In this document: piece by piece, positions 1 to 6,534 of the stretch
Numbering within the stretch: position 1 is the stretch's first letter
Layout: each line of letters begins with the position of its first letter
Source: Candidatus Acidiferrum typicum
Lineage (GTDB): Bacteria; Acidobacteriota; Terriglobia; Acidiferrales; UBA7541
Reading direction: 5' to 3'
Length of the DNA: 11,245 nucleotides
Assembly (NCBI GenBank): GCA_002478115.1
Contig: DLMH01000148.1
Location: forward strand, 1-11,245
The notes under the pieces: generated by a model
The model's database searches: none
Told to the model about the DNA's origin: nothing
What the model saw: only the letters and a program-made list of their open reading frames with translations
Program-made: the position numbers and the translations under genes

Positions 1-971
1 AGCCAGTTCATATATTGCGGATCGTCAGGACGGCCCGGTGGTGGCGCATCCAGTGCTCTTTTCGCCTCGCGATCCTGGCCCCCTTGTAGGTACGCGTAGA
101 TCAGGTAATCCTTCGCGTGCAGCTCGTTGCCGGGCGCATTGTTTTTCTGGGCCGAGGCTGCCGAAACGAGGTTGGAGTCAATGGACTCCTGCCATAAGCC
201 GAGCCGGGTGAAGATGTGGGACGGCATGTGGAGCGCGTGCGGTGAGTCTGGCGCAATCTGGGCGTAACGTCGCGCTGCGTCCAAAGCCCTGTCAGCCAGC
301 GGTGGATAATCGTAGGCGTGAATGATGTAGTGAGCTATGCCGGGGTGTTCTGGTTGTTCTGCAAATAGTGGCTCAAGGATCGCGCCAGCCTTTTTCTGAT
401 TCACATACGTTTTGTCGGTTGGCGGCGCGGTGGCGAGGAGTGCCAGCGCATAAAAAATCGCGGCCTCATGGTCGTCAGGGTAGCGCACTTGCAGCTGGTC
501 CATGGCCTTTTCGTAAGCCAAGGCGCGAGTGCGGTAGTCGAGTTGGTCGGCGTCCTTGTAGAACGTCTCGATCGCCGCAATATAGTCGCGTTCGCGCTGT
601 GTCTTGGCACCAGCTAACTTTGCTTTTTCTACCGCGGCAATTCCTGCTTCTAGATCAGCCGGGCCGGGCGCTTGCCAGACCTGATGGTAGTAGGTCATGG
701 CGATTCCCCAGTAGGCCATGCCGCATGTGGGGTCTTTCTGTGCAATAGCAGCGAAAGTGTCGCTAGCCTTCTCGTACCAAAAAGAATGGAGCATCGCTAC
801 GGCGCTGCTGAATTGCGGCTGAACCGATGGTTCGCAGGAAACGGGGAAACTCACCTTGCCGAGTTTGCTCGGGTCGCCTGCGGGATGCTCATGTTGGGCA
901 ACCGTTGTTGGCACGAATGCGGCGCACACGCCCACAAGCAGCACCATGCAAATGAATGTGATTCGCTTCAT
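1..971 (-). CDS. Secreted tetratricopeptide-repeat protein, C-terminus cut by window edge
   Basis: The reading frame is open from ATG at 971 to the window edge and gives 323 residues with no stop, so the C-terminus lies outside. An AAGGAG ribosome site at 978-983, six bases before the ATG, fixes the start. Residues 1-25 are a typical signal peptide (MKR, a hydrophobic core, then TTVA before Gln26), so the protein should be exported. The mature part is rich in helical TPR-like pairs at about residues 55-97, 150-183 and 214-270. Landmarks are AYWGIAMTYYH near 86, HYIIHAYD near 214 and HMPSHIFTRLGLW near 248, which I recognise from a widespread family of secreted TPR proteins in soil bacteria, usually 500-600 residues long. 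Its biochemical role is not known; TPRs suggest protein-protein contact. The nearest gene upstream (1458-2081) is on the same strand but 486 bases away, so no operon is implied. Confidence 0.85.
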   Translation of the reverse strand, partial: MKRITFICMVLLVGVCAAFVPTTVAQHEHPAGDPSKLGKVSFPVSCEPSVQPQFSSAVAMLHSFWYEKASDTFAAIAQKDPTCGMAYWGIAMTYYHQVWQAPGPADLEAGIAAVEKAKLAGAKTQRERDYIAAIETFYKDADQLDYRTRALAYEKAMDQLQVRYPDDHEAAIFYALALLATAPPTDKTYVNQKKAGAILEPLFAEQPEHPGIAHYIIHAYDYPPLADRALDAARRYAQIAPDSPHALHMPSHIFTRLGLWQESIDSNLVSAASAQKNNAPGNELHAKDYLIYAYLQGGQDREAKRALDAPPPGRPDDPQYMNW

Positions 972-1192
972 GCTGGTCTCCTTGGTTGTTAAATAGGCCC
1001 TCTGGAATGAATACGCCGAATAGTTAAAAATCCGTGCGACCTATTTTGGGTCGCGACCCCAATGAAGTCAAGAAAGTATCAAAACAGTTGCGCACCTGGC
1101 GTTCGCAGCGTGCATCGGGTGGTCATTCGCCTATCCGCAGAAGTGACCTAGTTCGCAACGGATCATAGCGTGTTCTCGGGATTCCGCCCGAG

Positions 1193-1241
1193 TCACGGGG
1201 AATTCGGAAGTCATTCCGGGGCAGAAGTCCGGATGTGGGAC
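1193..1241 (+). repeat. Repeat B, copy 1
   Basis: This stretch matches 4827-4873. Both begin TCACGGG, then five unlike bases, then CGGAAGT, one pyrimidine, ATTCCG and, three bases on, CAGAAG, ending near GGGAC. I estimate 70-75% identity by eye, with one 2-base gap near the end. Similarity fades on both sides. Function is unknown; it may be the decayed end of a mobile element or an intergenic repeat. Confidence 0.45.
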
Positions 1242-1381
1242 GCGAGGTCCCGGCGGAGGTCGCTGGCGTCTTCATCTCCTCGAATGCCGTTGATCAGGCC
1301 CTAACGCACTCCTGAAGTAGATTCCCCGATGCAATCCTCGCGTAGGTGCGCAATTCGCTTCCGCGGTTACGCAGATTAGGT

Positions 1382-1414
1382 GGCCCACGCTCTTAGGGTG
1401 TAAAAGCGTGGGCC
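1382..1414 (-). terminator. Stem-loop, possible terminator of the 1458-2081 gene
   Basis: GGCCCACGCT at 1382-1391 pairs perfectly with AGCGTGGGCC at 1405-1414 across a 13-base loop. It lies 43 bases past the stop codon of the minus-strand secreted protein gene. No T-run follows it on the minus strand, so it is not a classical intrinsic terminator. It may instead be a processing or attenuation hairpin, or another palindromic repeat. Confidence 0.35.
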
Positions 1415-1457
1415 TTGCCGTGCCGGTGTCATCCGACGCAAACGGGAAGTTGATTCT

Positions 1458-2081
1458 TCAATCGACGGCGATGCGAGTTGCGGCCGTGGTTCCCTTGACC
1501 TCCGCTATTGGCGTTCCCACGCCGACCGCATCGTAGCTGGGCGGCCAGAGTTTGAAATCGAACATACCTGTGTAGGTTTTGCCGTCGGACGCGACCGTAT
1601 CCGTTTCGTCGACGGTGAATATGCTTGAGAGGCTGCCGTCCGGGTTAAACATTAAACCGATATGGTGCAGCTTGACGCGGTGGTCACCCAGGTCCTTCCA
1701 CACCCCGAAGCAGATATTCCCGCCGACGGGTGGAAGAAATGCATTCTCAAATTCCGTTCCATCCCCGTGCCAGGTCTTGAAGGATTCGAGGAACGGGAAG
1801 GGTGTGGTGGGATAAGGCCCTCCCGGAGGAAAATTCTCATCGTAGGTTGCAGTGTAAATCACATGCCACAAACCCACGATGGTCGCATGCTCGTTCCATT
1901 CTCCGTCCGCGTTAGGGCTGACGAAAGGAATTGCGGGAGCGGCCCCAGCTTTGTAAGGAACGGCGCAACCAGCTTTGGCGCCTGTAGCAGTCAACAAAAG
2001 GCCCAATCCTACCAATACAGCAGGTGCGGAGCACCGCGCGTTCCGAAGCATTTTCAAAGTGACCCCAAGGATCTGATTCAT
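1458..2081 (-). CDS. Small secreted protein of unknown function, lipocalin-like pattern
   Basis: The protein is 207 residues from ATG at 2081. The frame stays open to 2204, but the 2081 start is preferred because GAGGAG sits about seven bases ahead of it and a signal peptide follows directly: a hydrophobic run at residues 20-33, ending AKA before Gly38. The mature part has a strand-rich pattern: GLWHVIY (70-76), ESFKTWHGDGTEFENA (99-114), NICFGVWKDLGDHRVKLHH (122-140), FTVDETDTV (155-163) and KTYTGMFDFK (168-177). I recognise the pattern 'IVGLWHV...W..DGTE.EN....GN.C.GVWK..G...VKLHH' from an uncharacterised family in soil bacteria. The alternating short strands suggest a small beta-barrel of lipocalin type, but that is inference. 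Cys39 and Cys124 could form a disulfide. It is divergent from the 2481-4706 regulator, with a 399-base gap between them. Function unknown. Confidence 0.75.
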   Translation of the reverse strand: MNQILGVTLKMLRNARCSAPAVLVGLGLLLTATGAKAGCAVPYKAGAAPAIPFVSPNADGEWNEHATIVGLWHVIYTATYDENFPPGGPYPTTPFPFLESFKTWHGDGTEFENAFLPPVGGNICFGVWKDLGDHRVKLHHIGLMFNPDGSLSSIFTVDETDTVASDGKTYTGMFDFKLWPPSYDAVGVGTPIAEVKGTTAATRIAVD

Positions 2082-2480
2082 CGTCTTTCTCCTCTTAGTT
2101 GAGCTAAAGTCCACATGCTTTTTCCCAACCCCGGAGGGCGGAGCAAAGCAAAGTTCACGCAATTTCATCGAAAAGGCGATTGGGCGCAATGCCTGTGTCC
2201 TCACTTCGGGTTTAATTTTTTGTCACCAGATAACTCACTGATATCAGAGGCTTTTGCTGAGGACTCTCGCGCTTGACCACACCTTCGCGGGGGTGCTAGC
2301 ATCCGCGGAATTAACTGCAGAGGATGCGATTTTGGGCTAGTTCGCACTTGGGGACCCGGGTTGCAGCTCATACTGGCTACCTGTCCGTAGCCAGCGAACT
2401 GGTCGGCCCTAAAACAGTCGATGACTTGCTTGGAGCGGATGGAACTGACACTAAGCTATCCAGCTGTCTAGGACCGCCAC
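2082..2480. other. Divergent intergenic region
   Basis: This lies between the minus-strand secreted protein gene and the plus-strand winged-helix/TolB gene, and must carry promoters for both. A candidate plus-strand promoter is at 2273-2302. The open frame that runs on to 2204 on the minus strand has no ribosome site and no domain, and I treat it as leader sequence. I see no RNA gene or repeat. Confidence 0.5.
2273..2302 (+). promoter_or_regulatory. Candidate sigma-70-like promoter for the winged-helix/TolB gene
   Basis: TTGACC at 2273-2278 and TAGCAT at 2297-2302 are 18 bases apart. Transcription would begin about 170 bases before the ATG, leaving a long leader. The match is moderate and was found by eye only. 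Confidence 0.3.
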
Positions 2481-4706
2481 ATGCCTTTTAAGATTCGCGA
2501 AGACTCTACCTCTACCTCGCCCTCACCACGGCCTCGACGAATTGCCTTTGACAACTTCGAAGTCGATTTGCGCTCGGGCGAAGTTCGCAAGAATGGTTCC
2601 CGAATCCGGTTGCAGGCACAGCCCTTTCAGTTGTTGGTTTTGTTACTGGAAAATGCCGGAGACGTGGTTAGCCGGGAGGAGATTTGCCGCGAGTTATGGC
2701 CTGCGGACACATTCGTGGATTTCGAACACAGTCTGGCCGCCGCAGTAAACAAGATCCGCGAGGCGCTGGGAGACGCCGCCGACAATCCCCGCTATATCGA
2801 GACGCTCCCCAAACGCGGCTACCGCTTCATAGGCAAGATCAAGCCCAACGCGCCGGTAGTGATTGCGGTTACGGAGCAGCAGCGCTATCAAGGAGCCTCC
2901 GAAGCGCGGGCAGCGCTGGAAGCGATCAGACCGGATGCAGTGAATGCACCCGCGGCGCACCTCCGACTGAGTTGGGTGGCTGTTAGCGTGGGTGCGATAG
3001 CTCTGATCTTGCTAGCAGCGGTGGCTGTTGCCTGGCTTCGCTTCAAGCGATCGGCCCTCCCACCCGCGTCACAACAGAGCTTGATACAACTCACCGATTT
3101 TGCCGATTCGGCTGTGTCCCCGGCACTTTCCCCGGACGGACGCATTCTCACCTTCATCCGCGGCCCCGACACCTTCATGAGCACCGGGCAAATCTACGCG
3201 AAGCTTCTCCCGGACGGCGAACCAGTACAATTGACGCACGACGCCCTCGAGAAGATGAGTCCACAGTTTTCGCCGGACGGCTCGACCGTCGCGTACACCG
3301 TGTTCGCATTGAAGGAATTTAATACATGGATAGTTCCGGTGCTGGGTGGCGAACCTCGCCTCATGTTTCCCAACACCGAGGGTCTGACCTGGATCGACTC
3401 CGGCCATTTCCTGTTCTCCGAGTTCGTATCCGGCATCCACATGGCTGTGGTCACTTCCACCTCCACGCGCGATCAAATCCGCGATGTCTACGTTCCGCCG
3501 CGCGAACGCGGCATGGCGCACCGCTCTGCGCTTTCTCCCGACCACAAGTGGGTGCTGGTGGCGGAGATGGATAATGGCGGTTGGCTGCCCTGCCGGCTTG
3601 TGCCCTTCGATGGCAGCTCTGCGGGCAAGCCGGTAGGACCGCAGGGAGCCGCGTGCACCTACGTGGCGTGGTCTTCGGATCAAGCGTGGATGTACTTTAG
3701 TTCTAATGCTGGTGGTCGTTTCCATATCTGGCGCCAGCTTTTTCCCGATGGAGAGCCGCAACAGGTGACCTCCGGGGCCACCGAAGAAGAAGGCATTGCC
3801 GTGGCTCCGGACGGCGCTTCACTGATTACCTCTGTTGGTCTCAACGAAAGCACCCTGTGGGAGCGCGATGCCAACGGCGAGCGCCAAATTTCTTCCGAAG
3901 GTTACGCCGAGTTCCCCGAGTTTTCCCGCGACGGCAAGAAACTGTATTACCTTGCCTATCGCCAGGGCGTCTCTGGCCAATCTCCCAGCGGAGAGCTTTG
4001 GCTCGCGGACCTGGAGACTGGGCGCCGCGAGCGGCTTCTGCCGGACACCTTGGTGTCGGACTACGATGTTTCACCGGACGGCGCGGCAGTAGTTTTTTCC
4101 ACGACTGACGCCGAAAACCGGTCACATCTGTGGTTGGCTTCGCTCAACTTCCGCTTTCCTCCGCGGCAGTTCGTGTCGGGCGTGAACGAGGACGAACCCC
4201 GCTGGGATTCAGCCGACTACATTTACTTTCGGGCGGCCGAGGGCAGCTTGAACTTCTTGTACCGCGTGAGGCAGGACGGCAGCGAGCGCGAAAGGCTGCT
4301 CCCCGATCCCATTCTTGACCTCCAGGCGATTTCTCCCGATGGCCGGTTGGCGATCGTTGCGCAGGGGAAAGACCAAACTGGTAGGACGTTGGCGAGTCCG
4401 CTCGACGGCGGGACTCCTGTGATCGTTTGTAACGGATATTGCGAGACGCAGTGGACCGCAGACGGGAAGTCCTTCGGCGTCACTATGGCCACCACGCTCG
4501 GAACAGAAACTCTCCTCGCTCCCGTGTCCAGCGCCACGAATCTGCCGTCGCTGCCTGCCGCGGGGATCGCCTCCAGTGCGGACATGCACAGTGTCCGAGG
4601 CGCGAAAGTCGTCGACGGCGCCATTCTCTGGGGCCCCAAGCCGGGACTGTCTGCTACCTTGCACCAGGACGTTCATCGCAACCTCTACAGAGTGGCACTG
4701 CAATAA
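2481..4706 (+). CDS. Membrane-anchored winged-helix regulator with TolB/PD40 propeller
   Basis: The 741-residue protein has three parts. Residues 21-120 form an OmpR/PhoB (CadC-like) winged-helix DNA-binding domain: the F-DNFEVDLRSGEVRKNG entry hairpin, QPFQLLVLLLENAG (helix 1), SREEICRELWP (helix 2), NKIREALGD (recognition helix) and IETLPKRGYRFIG (wing). Residues 164-187 are one hydrophobic span. The rest, about 200-741, is a periplasmic beta-propeller with repeated SPDG/PDG blades at about 216, 264, 351, 443, 482 and several later positions, as in TolB and WD40-like PD40 proteins. The layout predicts a one-component sensor: DNA binding in the cytoplasm and ligand or protein sensing outside. 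Effector and target genes are unknown. The ribosome site is weak (AGGAC at 2470-2474), but the start lies just before the domain. This architecture is very common in Acidobacteriota. The gene stands alone; divergent regulation of the 1458-2081 gene is possible but not shown. Confidence 0.9.
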   Translation: MPFKIREDSTSTSPSPRPRRIAFDNFEVDLRSGEVRKNGSRIRLQAQPFQLLVLLLENAGDVVSREEICRELWPADTFVDFEHSLAAAVNKIREALGDAADNPRYIETLPKRGYRFIGKIKPNAPVVIAVTEQQRYQGASEARAALEAIRPDAVNAPAAHLRLSWVAVSVGAIALILLAAVAVAWLRFKRSALPPASQQSLIQLTDFADSAVSPALSPDGRILTFIRGPDTFMSTGQIYAKLLPDGEPVQLTHDALEKMSPQFSPDGSTVAYTVFALKEFNTWIVPVLGGEPRLMFPNTEGLTWIDSGHFLFSEFVSGIHMAVVTSTSTRDQIRDVYVPPRERGMAHRSALSPDHKWVLVAEMDNGGWLPCRLVPFDGSSAGKPVGPQGAACTYVAWSSDQAWMYFSSNAGGRFHIWRQLFPDGEPQQVTSGATEEEGIAVAPDGASLITSVGLNESTLWERDANGERQISSEGYAEFPEFSRDGKKLYYLAYRQGVSGQSPSGELWLADLETGRRERLLPDTLVSDYDVSPDGAAVVFSTTDAENRSHLWLASLNFRFPPRQFVSGVNEDEPRWDSADYIYFRAAEGSLNFLYRVRQDGSERERLLPDPILDLQAISPDGRLAIVAQGKDQTGRTLASPLDGGTPVIVCNGYCETQWTADGKSFGVTMATTLGTETLLAPVSSATNLPSLPAAGIASSADMHSVRGAKVVDGAILWGPKPGLSATLHQDVHRNLYRVALQ

Positions 4707-4826
4707 AACCCGATTCCGAGTTGGAAGTCGAGGTTCTGTGCGGATGGTTGTCAATTCCGAAATTAACCTTTGTTTCTCGGTGCGCCGGCCGGCTTTCCAC
4801 GGGCGTTGCCCTTGATTGCGGGAGGA

Positions 4827-4873
4827 TCACGGGCTAACCGGAAGTTATTCCGAGTCAGAAGGCCCGTCGGGAC
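4827..4873 (+). repeat. Repeat B, copy 2
   Basis: This is the partner of 1193-1241, in the same orientation and with the same spacing between TCACGGG and CGGAAGT. It ends about 18 bases before a repeat A copy begins, so the two may belong to one larger decayed element here. At the other locus repeat B stands without repeat A. Confidence 0.45.
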
Positions 4874-4890
4874 ATTCTGGCTTGCTAAGT

Positions 4891-4943
4891 CCTGGTTTGT
4901 CGGCAAACCAGACAAGTTGGTCCCAGTACCCACTTCGGCGGTT
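4891..4943 (+). repeat. Repeat A, copy 1: uninterrupted (empty) intron site
   Basis: CCTGGTTTGTCGGCAAACCA and the next two bases (4891-4912) match 8621-8642, the left flank of the group II intron, at 19 of 22 positions. The following 21 bases (4913-4933) match the intron's right flank at 9380-9400 at 19 of 21. The palindromic core is AACCAGACA (4906-4914), 20 bases with GTAC at spacer positions 12-15, and a weaker right arm TCGGCGGTT (4935-4943). This copy shows what the locus near 8642 looked like before the intron arrived. Confidence 0.8.
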
Positions 4944-4991
4944 ACCGCGTTTACGAGGCACTGAGGCGATCCAACTCGCCTTTCAATTTCA

Positions 4992-5013
4992 ACCATCTGG
5001 CGGAACAGATGGT
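4992..5013 (-). terminator. Stem-loop after the phosphatase gene, possible terminator
   Basis: ACCATCTG at 4992-4999 pairs with CAGATGGT at 5006-5013 across a 6-base loop, 13 bases past the phosphatase stop. On the minus strand no T-run follows. On the plus strand a run of six T occurs at 5023-5028, nine bases after the stem. It could serve the convergent genes in either direction, weakly. Confidence 0.35.
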
Positions 5014-5026
5014 CCTGCAACCTTTT

Positions 5027-6247
5027 TTATTTCACTGCGACAACTACCAGGGTGAAGTCATCCTGAAAATTTCCGTTGCAGAAGCTGACCACCTCTTTAC
5101 GGATTGCAGCCAGCAATTCGGAGGCGCTCAATGCAATGTTGCGACTGCACAGCTCAAGCAATCTTCCCTCGCCAAATTCCTGTTTATCCGAATCCATTGC
5201 TTCGGTTAGACCATCGGTATAAAGCACCAGGCGGTCTCCAGAGGACAACGGAAATCCTCCATTTTCGTACTTCCGGTCCGGAAAGATTCCCAGGGGCATT
5301 CCTCCTTCCCTCAAAGGAACTCCCTCACCAGATTTGTGGAAGAGAATGGGCGGCCAATGACCGGCACTGGCGTACGTCAACCTGTCTTCTTTCGTATCGA
5401 TCGTGCAGTACCAGAATGTAATGAATTTATCGGAAGCGATGTTGTTCGAGATTACCTCGTTCAATTTCCCCACGAGAGTGCCTGGCGAGATCTCTTCCGA
5501 AGCGAAGGCTCGAAAGCTGGCCTGCAGGTTGGCCATCAACAACGCGGCGCTAATCCCCTTGCCGACCACATCACCAATGCAGACCCCAATCTTTCTCTCG
5601 CTGAACTTGAGCACATCAAAATAATCTCCGCCAACGGTGCTCGCAGGCTGCCACGCTGCTGCCACTTCTAGTCCTCTTACTTGGGGAATCTTCTTGGGTA
5701 ACAGCCCTTCCTGAATGTCTCTCGCCTTGGCCAGTTCTTGCTCTTGCTGTTTTGATTGAGTGTTCCCAAGTTCAACAGCGCGTTGAAGTTCGAGATTCTT
5801 GCCCTCCAGGTGCACCCGCGATTCCTCATACAAATGGCGGATGCTCCCGATGATCAAAACAACCACGACTACAAGCCTACCGGCGCTCCATAGTTGGGGA
5901 AAATAGGATCCGATGGGAATTCGATACACAGCCATTATGATCACCACTGTCAACGACGCGATCGCAACCGCCGTGAGGAACAACAATATCAGGTACGCAA
6001 CCCAGTTCCACGGAAACTGGAGACGTGAAGACAGTGGCGCGAGACGATTCATCATCGGCCTCGTCAGATTGCCGATGAAAAGACAGTAGAGAAGTATGGA
6101 AACGAAGCTCATGCCCGGACCCCGCACATTCGCTACCCACAGAATCGCAAATAACGCGGCCGCAACCATAACCAACACCAGTTGCCTTGAGAAAAACGTG
6201 CGAACGCGAATGAAGCGGGACGAAGGTTTCGCGCTGATAACCATCAT
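5027..6247 (-). CDS. Membrane PP2C-type (RsbU/SpoIIE) serine phosphatase
   Basis: The protein is 406 residues. The first 137 hold four predicted membrane segments (about 22-40, 46-64, 82-106 and 122-137). A charged, probably coiled-coil linker follows (139-180), including LAKARDIQEGLLPKKIP, the usual entry to the SpoIIE domain. The catalytic PP2C domain (about 182-406) keeps the metal-binding acidic motifs: GGDYFD (206-211), GDVVGKG (225-231), YTDGLTEA (343-350) and DDFTLVVV (396-403). SAGHWPP at 294-300 and GGMPLGIF at 315-322 are also typical. Such enzymes dephosphorylate anti-anti-sigma proteins or similar STAS partners in response to a membrane signal. No kinase or STAS gene is adjacent, so the partner is unknown. 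The start has two tandem ATGs (6247 and 6244) with AAGAGG just before; either is possible. A good promoter lies 47 bases upstream. It appears active and intact. Confidence 0.92.
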   Translation of the reverse strand: MMVISAKPSSRFIRVRTFFSRQLVLVMVAAALFAILWVANVRGPGMSFVSILLYCLFIGNLTRPMMNRLAPLSSRLQFPWNWVAYLILLFLTAVAIASLTVVIIMAVYRIPIGSYFPQLWSAGRLVVVVVLIIGSIRHLYEESRVHLEGKNLELQRAVELGNTQSKQQEQELAKARDIQEGLLPKKIPQVRGLEVAAAWQPASTVGGDYFDVLKFSERKIGVCIGDVVGKGISAALLMANLQASFRAFASEEISPGTLVGKLNEVISNNIASDKFITFWYCTIDTKEDRLTYASAGHWPPILFHKSGEGVPLREGGMPLGIFPDRKYENGGFPLSSGDRLVLYTDGLTEAMDSDKQEFGEGRLLELCSRNIALSASELLAAIRKEVVSFCNGNFQDDFTLVVVAVK

Positions 6248-6293
6248 TGGCCTCTTGCCGGATGCAATTGCGTGGGATCAGGACTCGCTGAGC

Positions 6294-6322
6294 ATGTTAA
6301 GCGGTACCTAAACGTGAGTCAA
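6294..6322 (-). promoter_or_regulatory. Sigma-70-like promoter of the phosphatase gene
   Basis: On the minus strand TTGACT (6317-6322) and TAACAT (6294-6299) are separated by exactly 17 bases. Expected transcription begins about 40 bases before the ATG at 6247. This is the best -35/-10 pair I found in the window. Confidence 0.5.
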
Positions 6323-6382
6323 TGTGGGAGCACCAGAGTGAACACAGAAACTTCATCTTTATCGATTGTGCCCGCAGGGCTT

Positions 6383-6432
6383 ACCGGACATCTTCGTACC
6401 ATAACCCACTTGTCCGGTTTGCGCCGAAGCGT
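6383..6432 (-). repeat. Repeat A, copy 3
   Basis: Read on the minus strand this contains CGGCGCAAACCGGACAAGT, then a spacer with GTAC, then ATGTCCGGTAAG. The arms ACCGGACA (6383-6390 on plus) and TGTCCGGT (6411-6418) are perfect inverted repeats 20 bases apart, the same spacing as in the copy split by the intron. GTAC again falls at spacer positions 12-15. The rest of the spacer differs from the other copies, so arms and spacing are better conserved than the loop. Confidence 0.7.
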
Positions 6433-6445
6433 GGTTACAAATAAC

Positions 6446-6483
6446 AAAAAACCAAACTTCGAAGCTCTCATCCGCCGCTTCGA
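6446..6483 (-). terminator. Possible terminator of the PQQ dehydrogenase gene
   Basis: CGAAGC (6460-6465) pairs with GCTTCG (6477-6482), plus one further A-T pair, across an 11-base loop. On the minus strand it is followed, after about eight bases, by a run of six T (6446-6451). It lies 52 bases past the stop codon. The stem is short, so this is only a candidate. Confidence 0.35.
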
Positions 6484-6534
6484 TTAGGAGCTCAAGGCCT
6501 CGGCTTAGCAGTGAGCCCTTCCTGCAGGAGGTAC

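Larger units (their letters stand above)
972..1457. other. Intergenic region with hairpins and a repeat B copy
   Basis: I see no gene here. It holds a GCGACC/GGTCGC hairpin (1036-1041 with 1049-1054), a CTCGGG/CCCGAG hairpin (1175-1180 with 1187-1192), a repeat B copy (1193-1241) and a 10-bp stem-loop near 1382-1414. The promoter of the TPR gene should lie within the first 150 bases, but I cannot pick a convincing -35/-10 pair. Confidence 0.5.
4707..5026. other. Convergent intergenic region carrying repeats B and A
   Basis: This separates the plus-strand winged-helix/TolB gene from the minus-strand phosphatase gene, so it needs only terminators. It holds a 10-bp palindrome GCCGGCCGGC near 4783, repeat B copy 2 (4827-4873), the intact repeat A copy 1 (4891-4943) and a stem-loop at 4992-5013. 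No credible gene is present; the short open frames have no ribosome site or recognisable domain. Confidence 0.6.
6248..6534. other. Intergenic region with phosphatase promoter and a repeat A copy
   Basis: The 287 bases hold, from left to right, the leader and promoter of the phosphatase gene, a palindromic repeat A copy (6383-6418) and a possible terminator of the PQQ dehydrogenase gene (6446-6483). No gene is seen. Confidence 0.6.

Noticed and set aside
2082..2204. Upstream start for the secreted protein gene at 2204
   Set aside because: The ATG at 2081 has a good ribosome site and is followed directly by the signal peptide; the extension shows neither.
3069..3761. Long minus-strand open frame (230 codons) inside the TolB-type gene
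   Set aside because: It is the shadow of a GC-rich coding region; the plus-strand frame carries clear domains.
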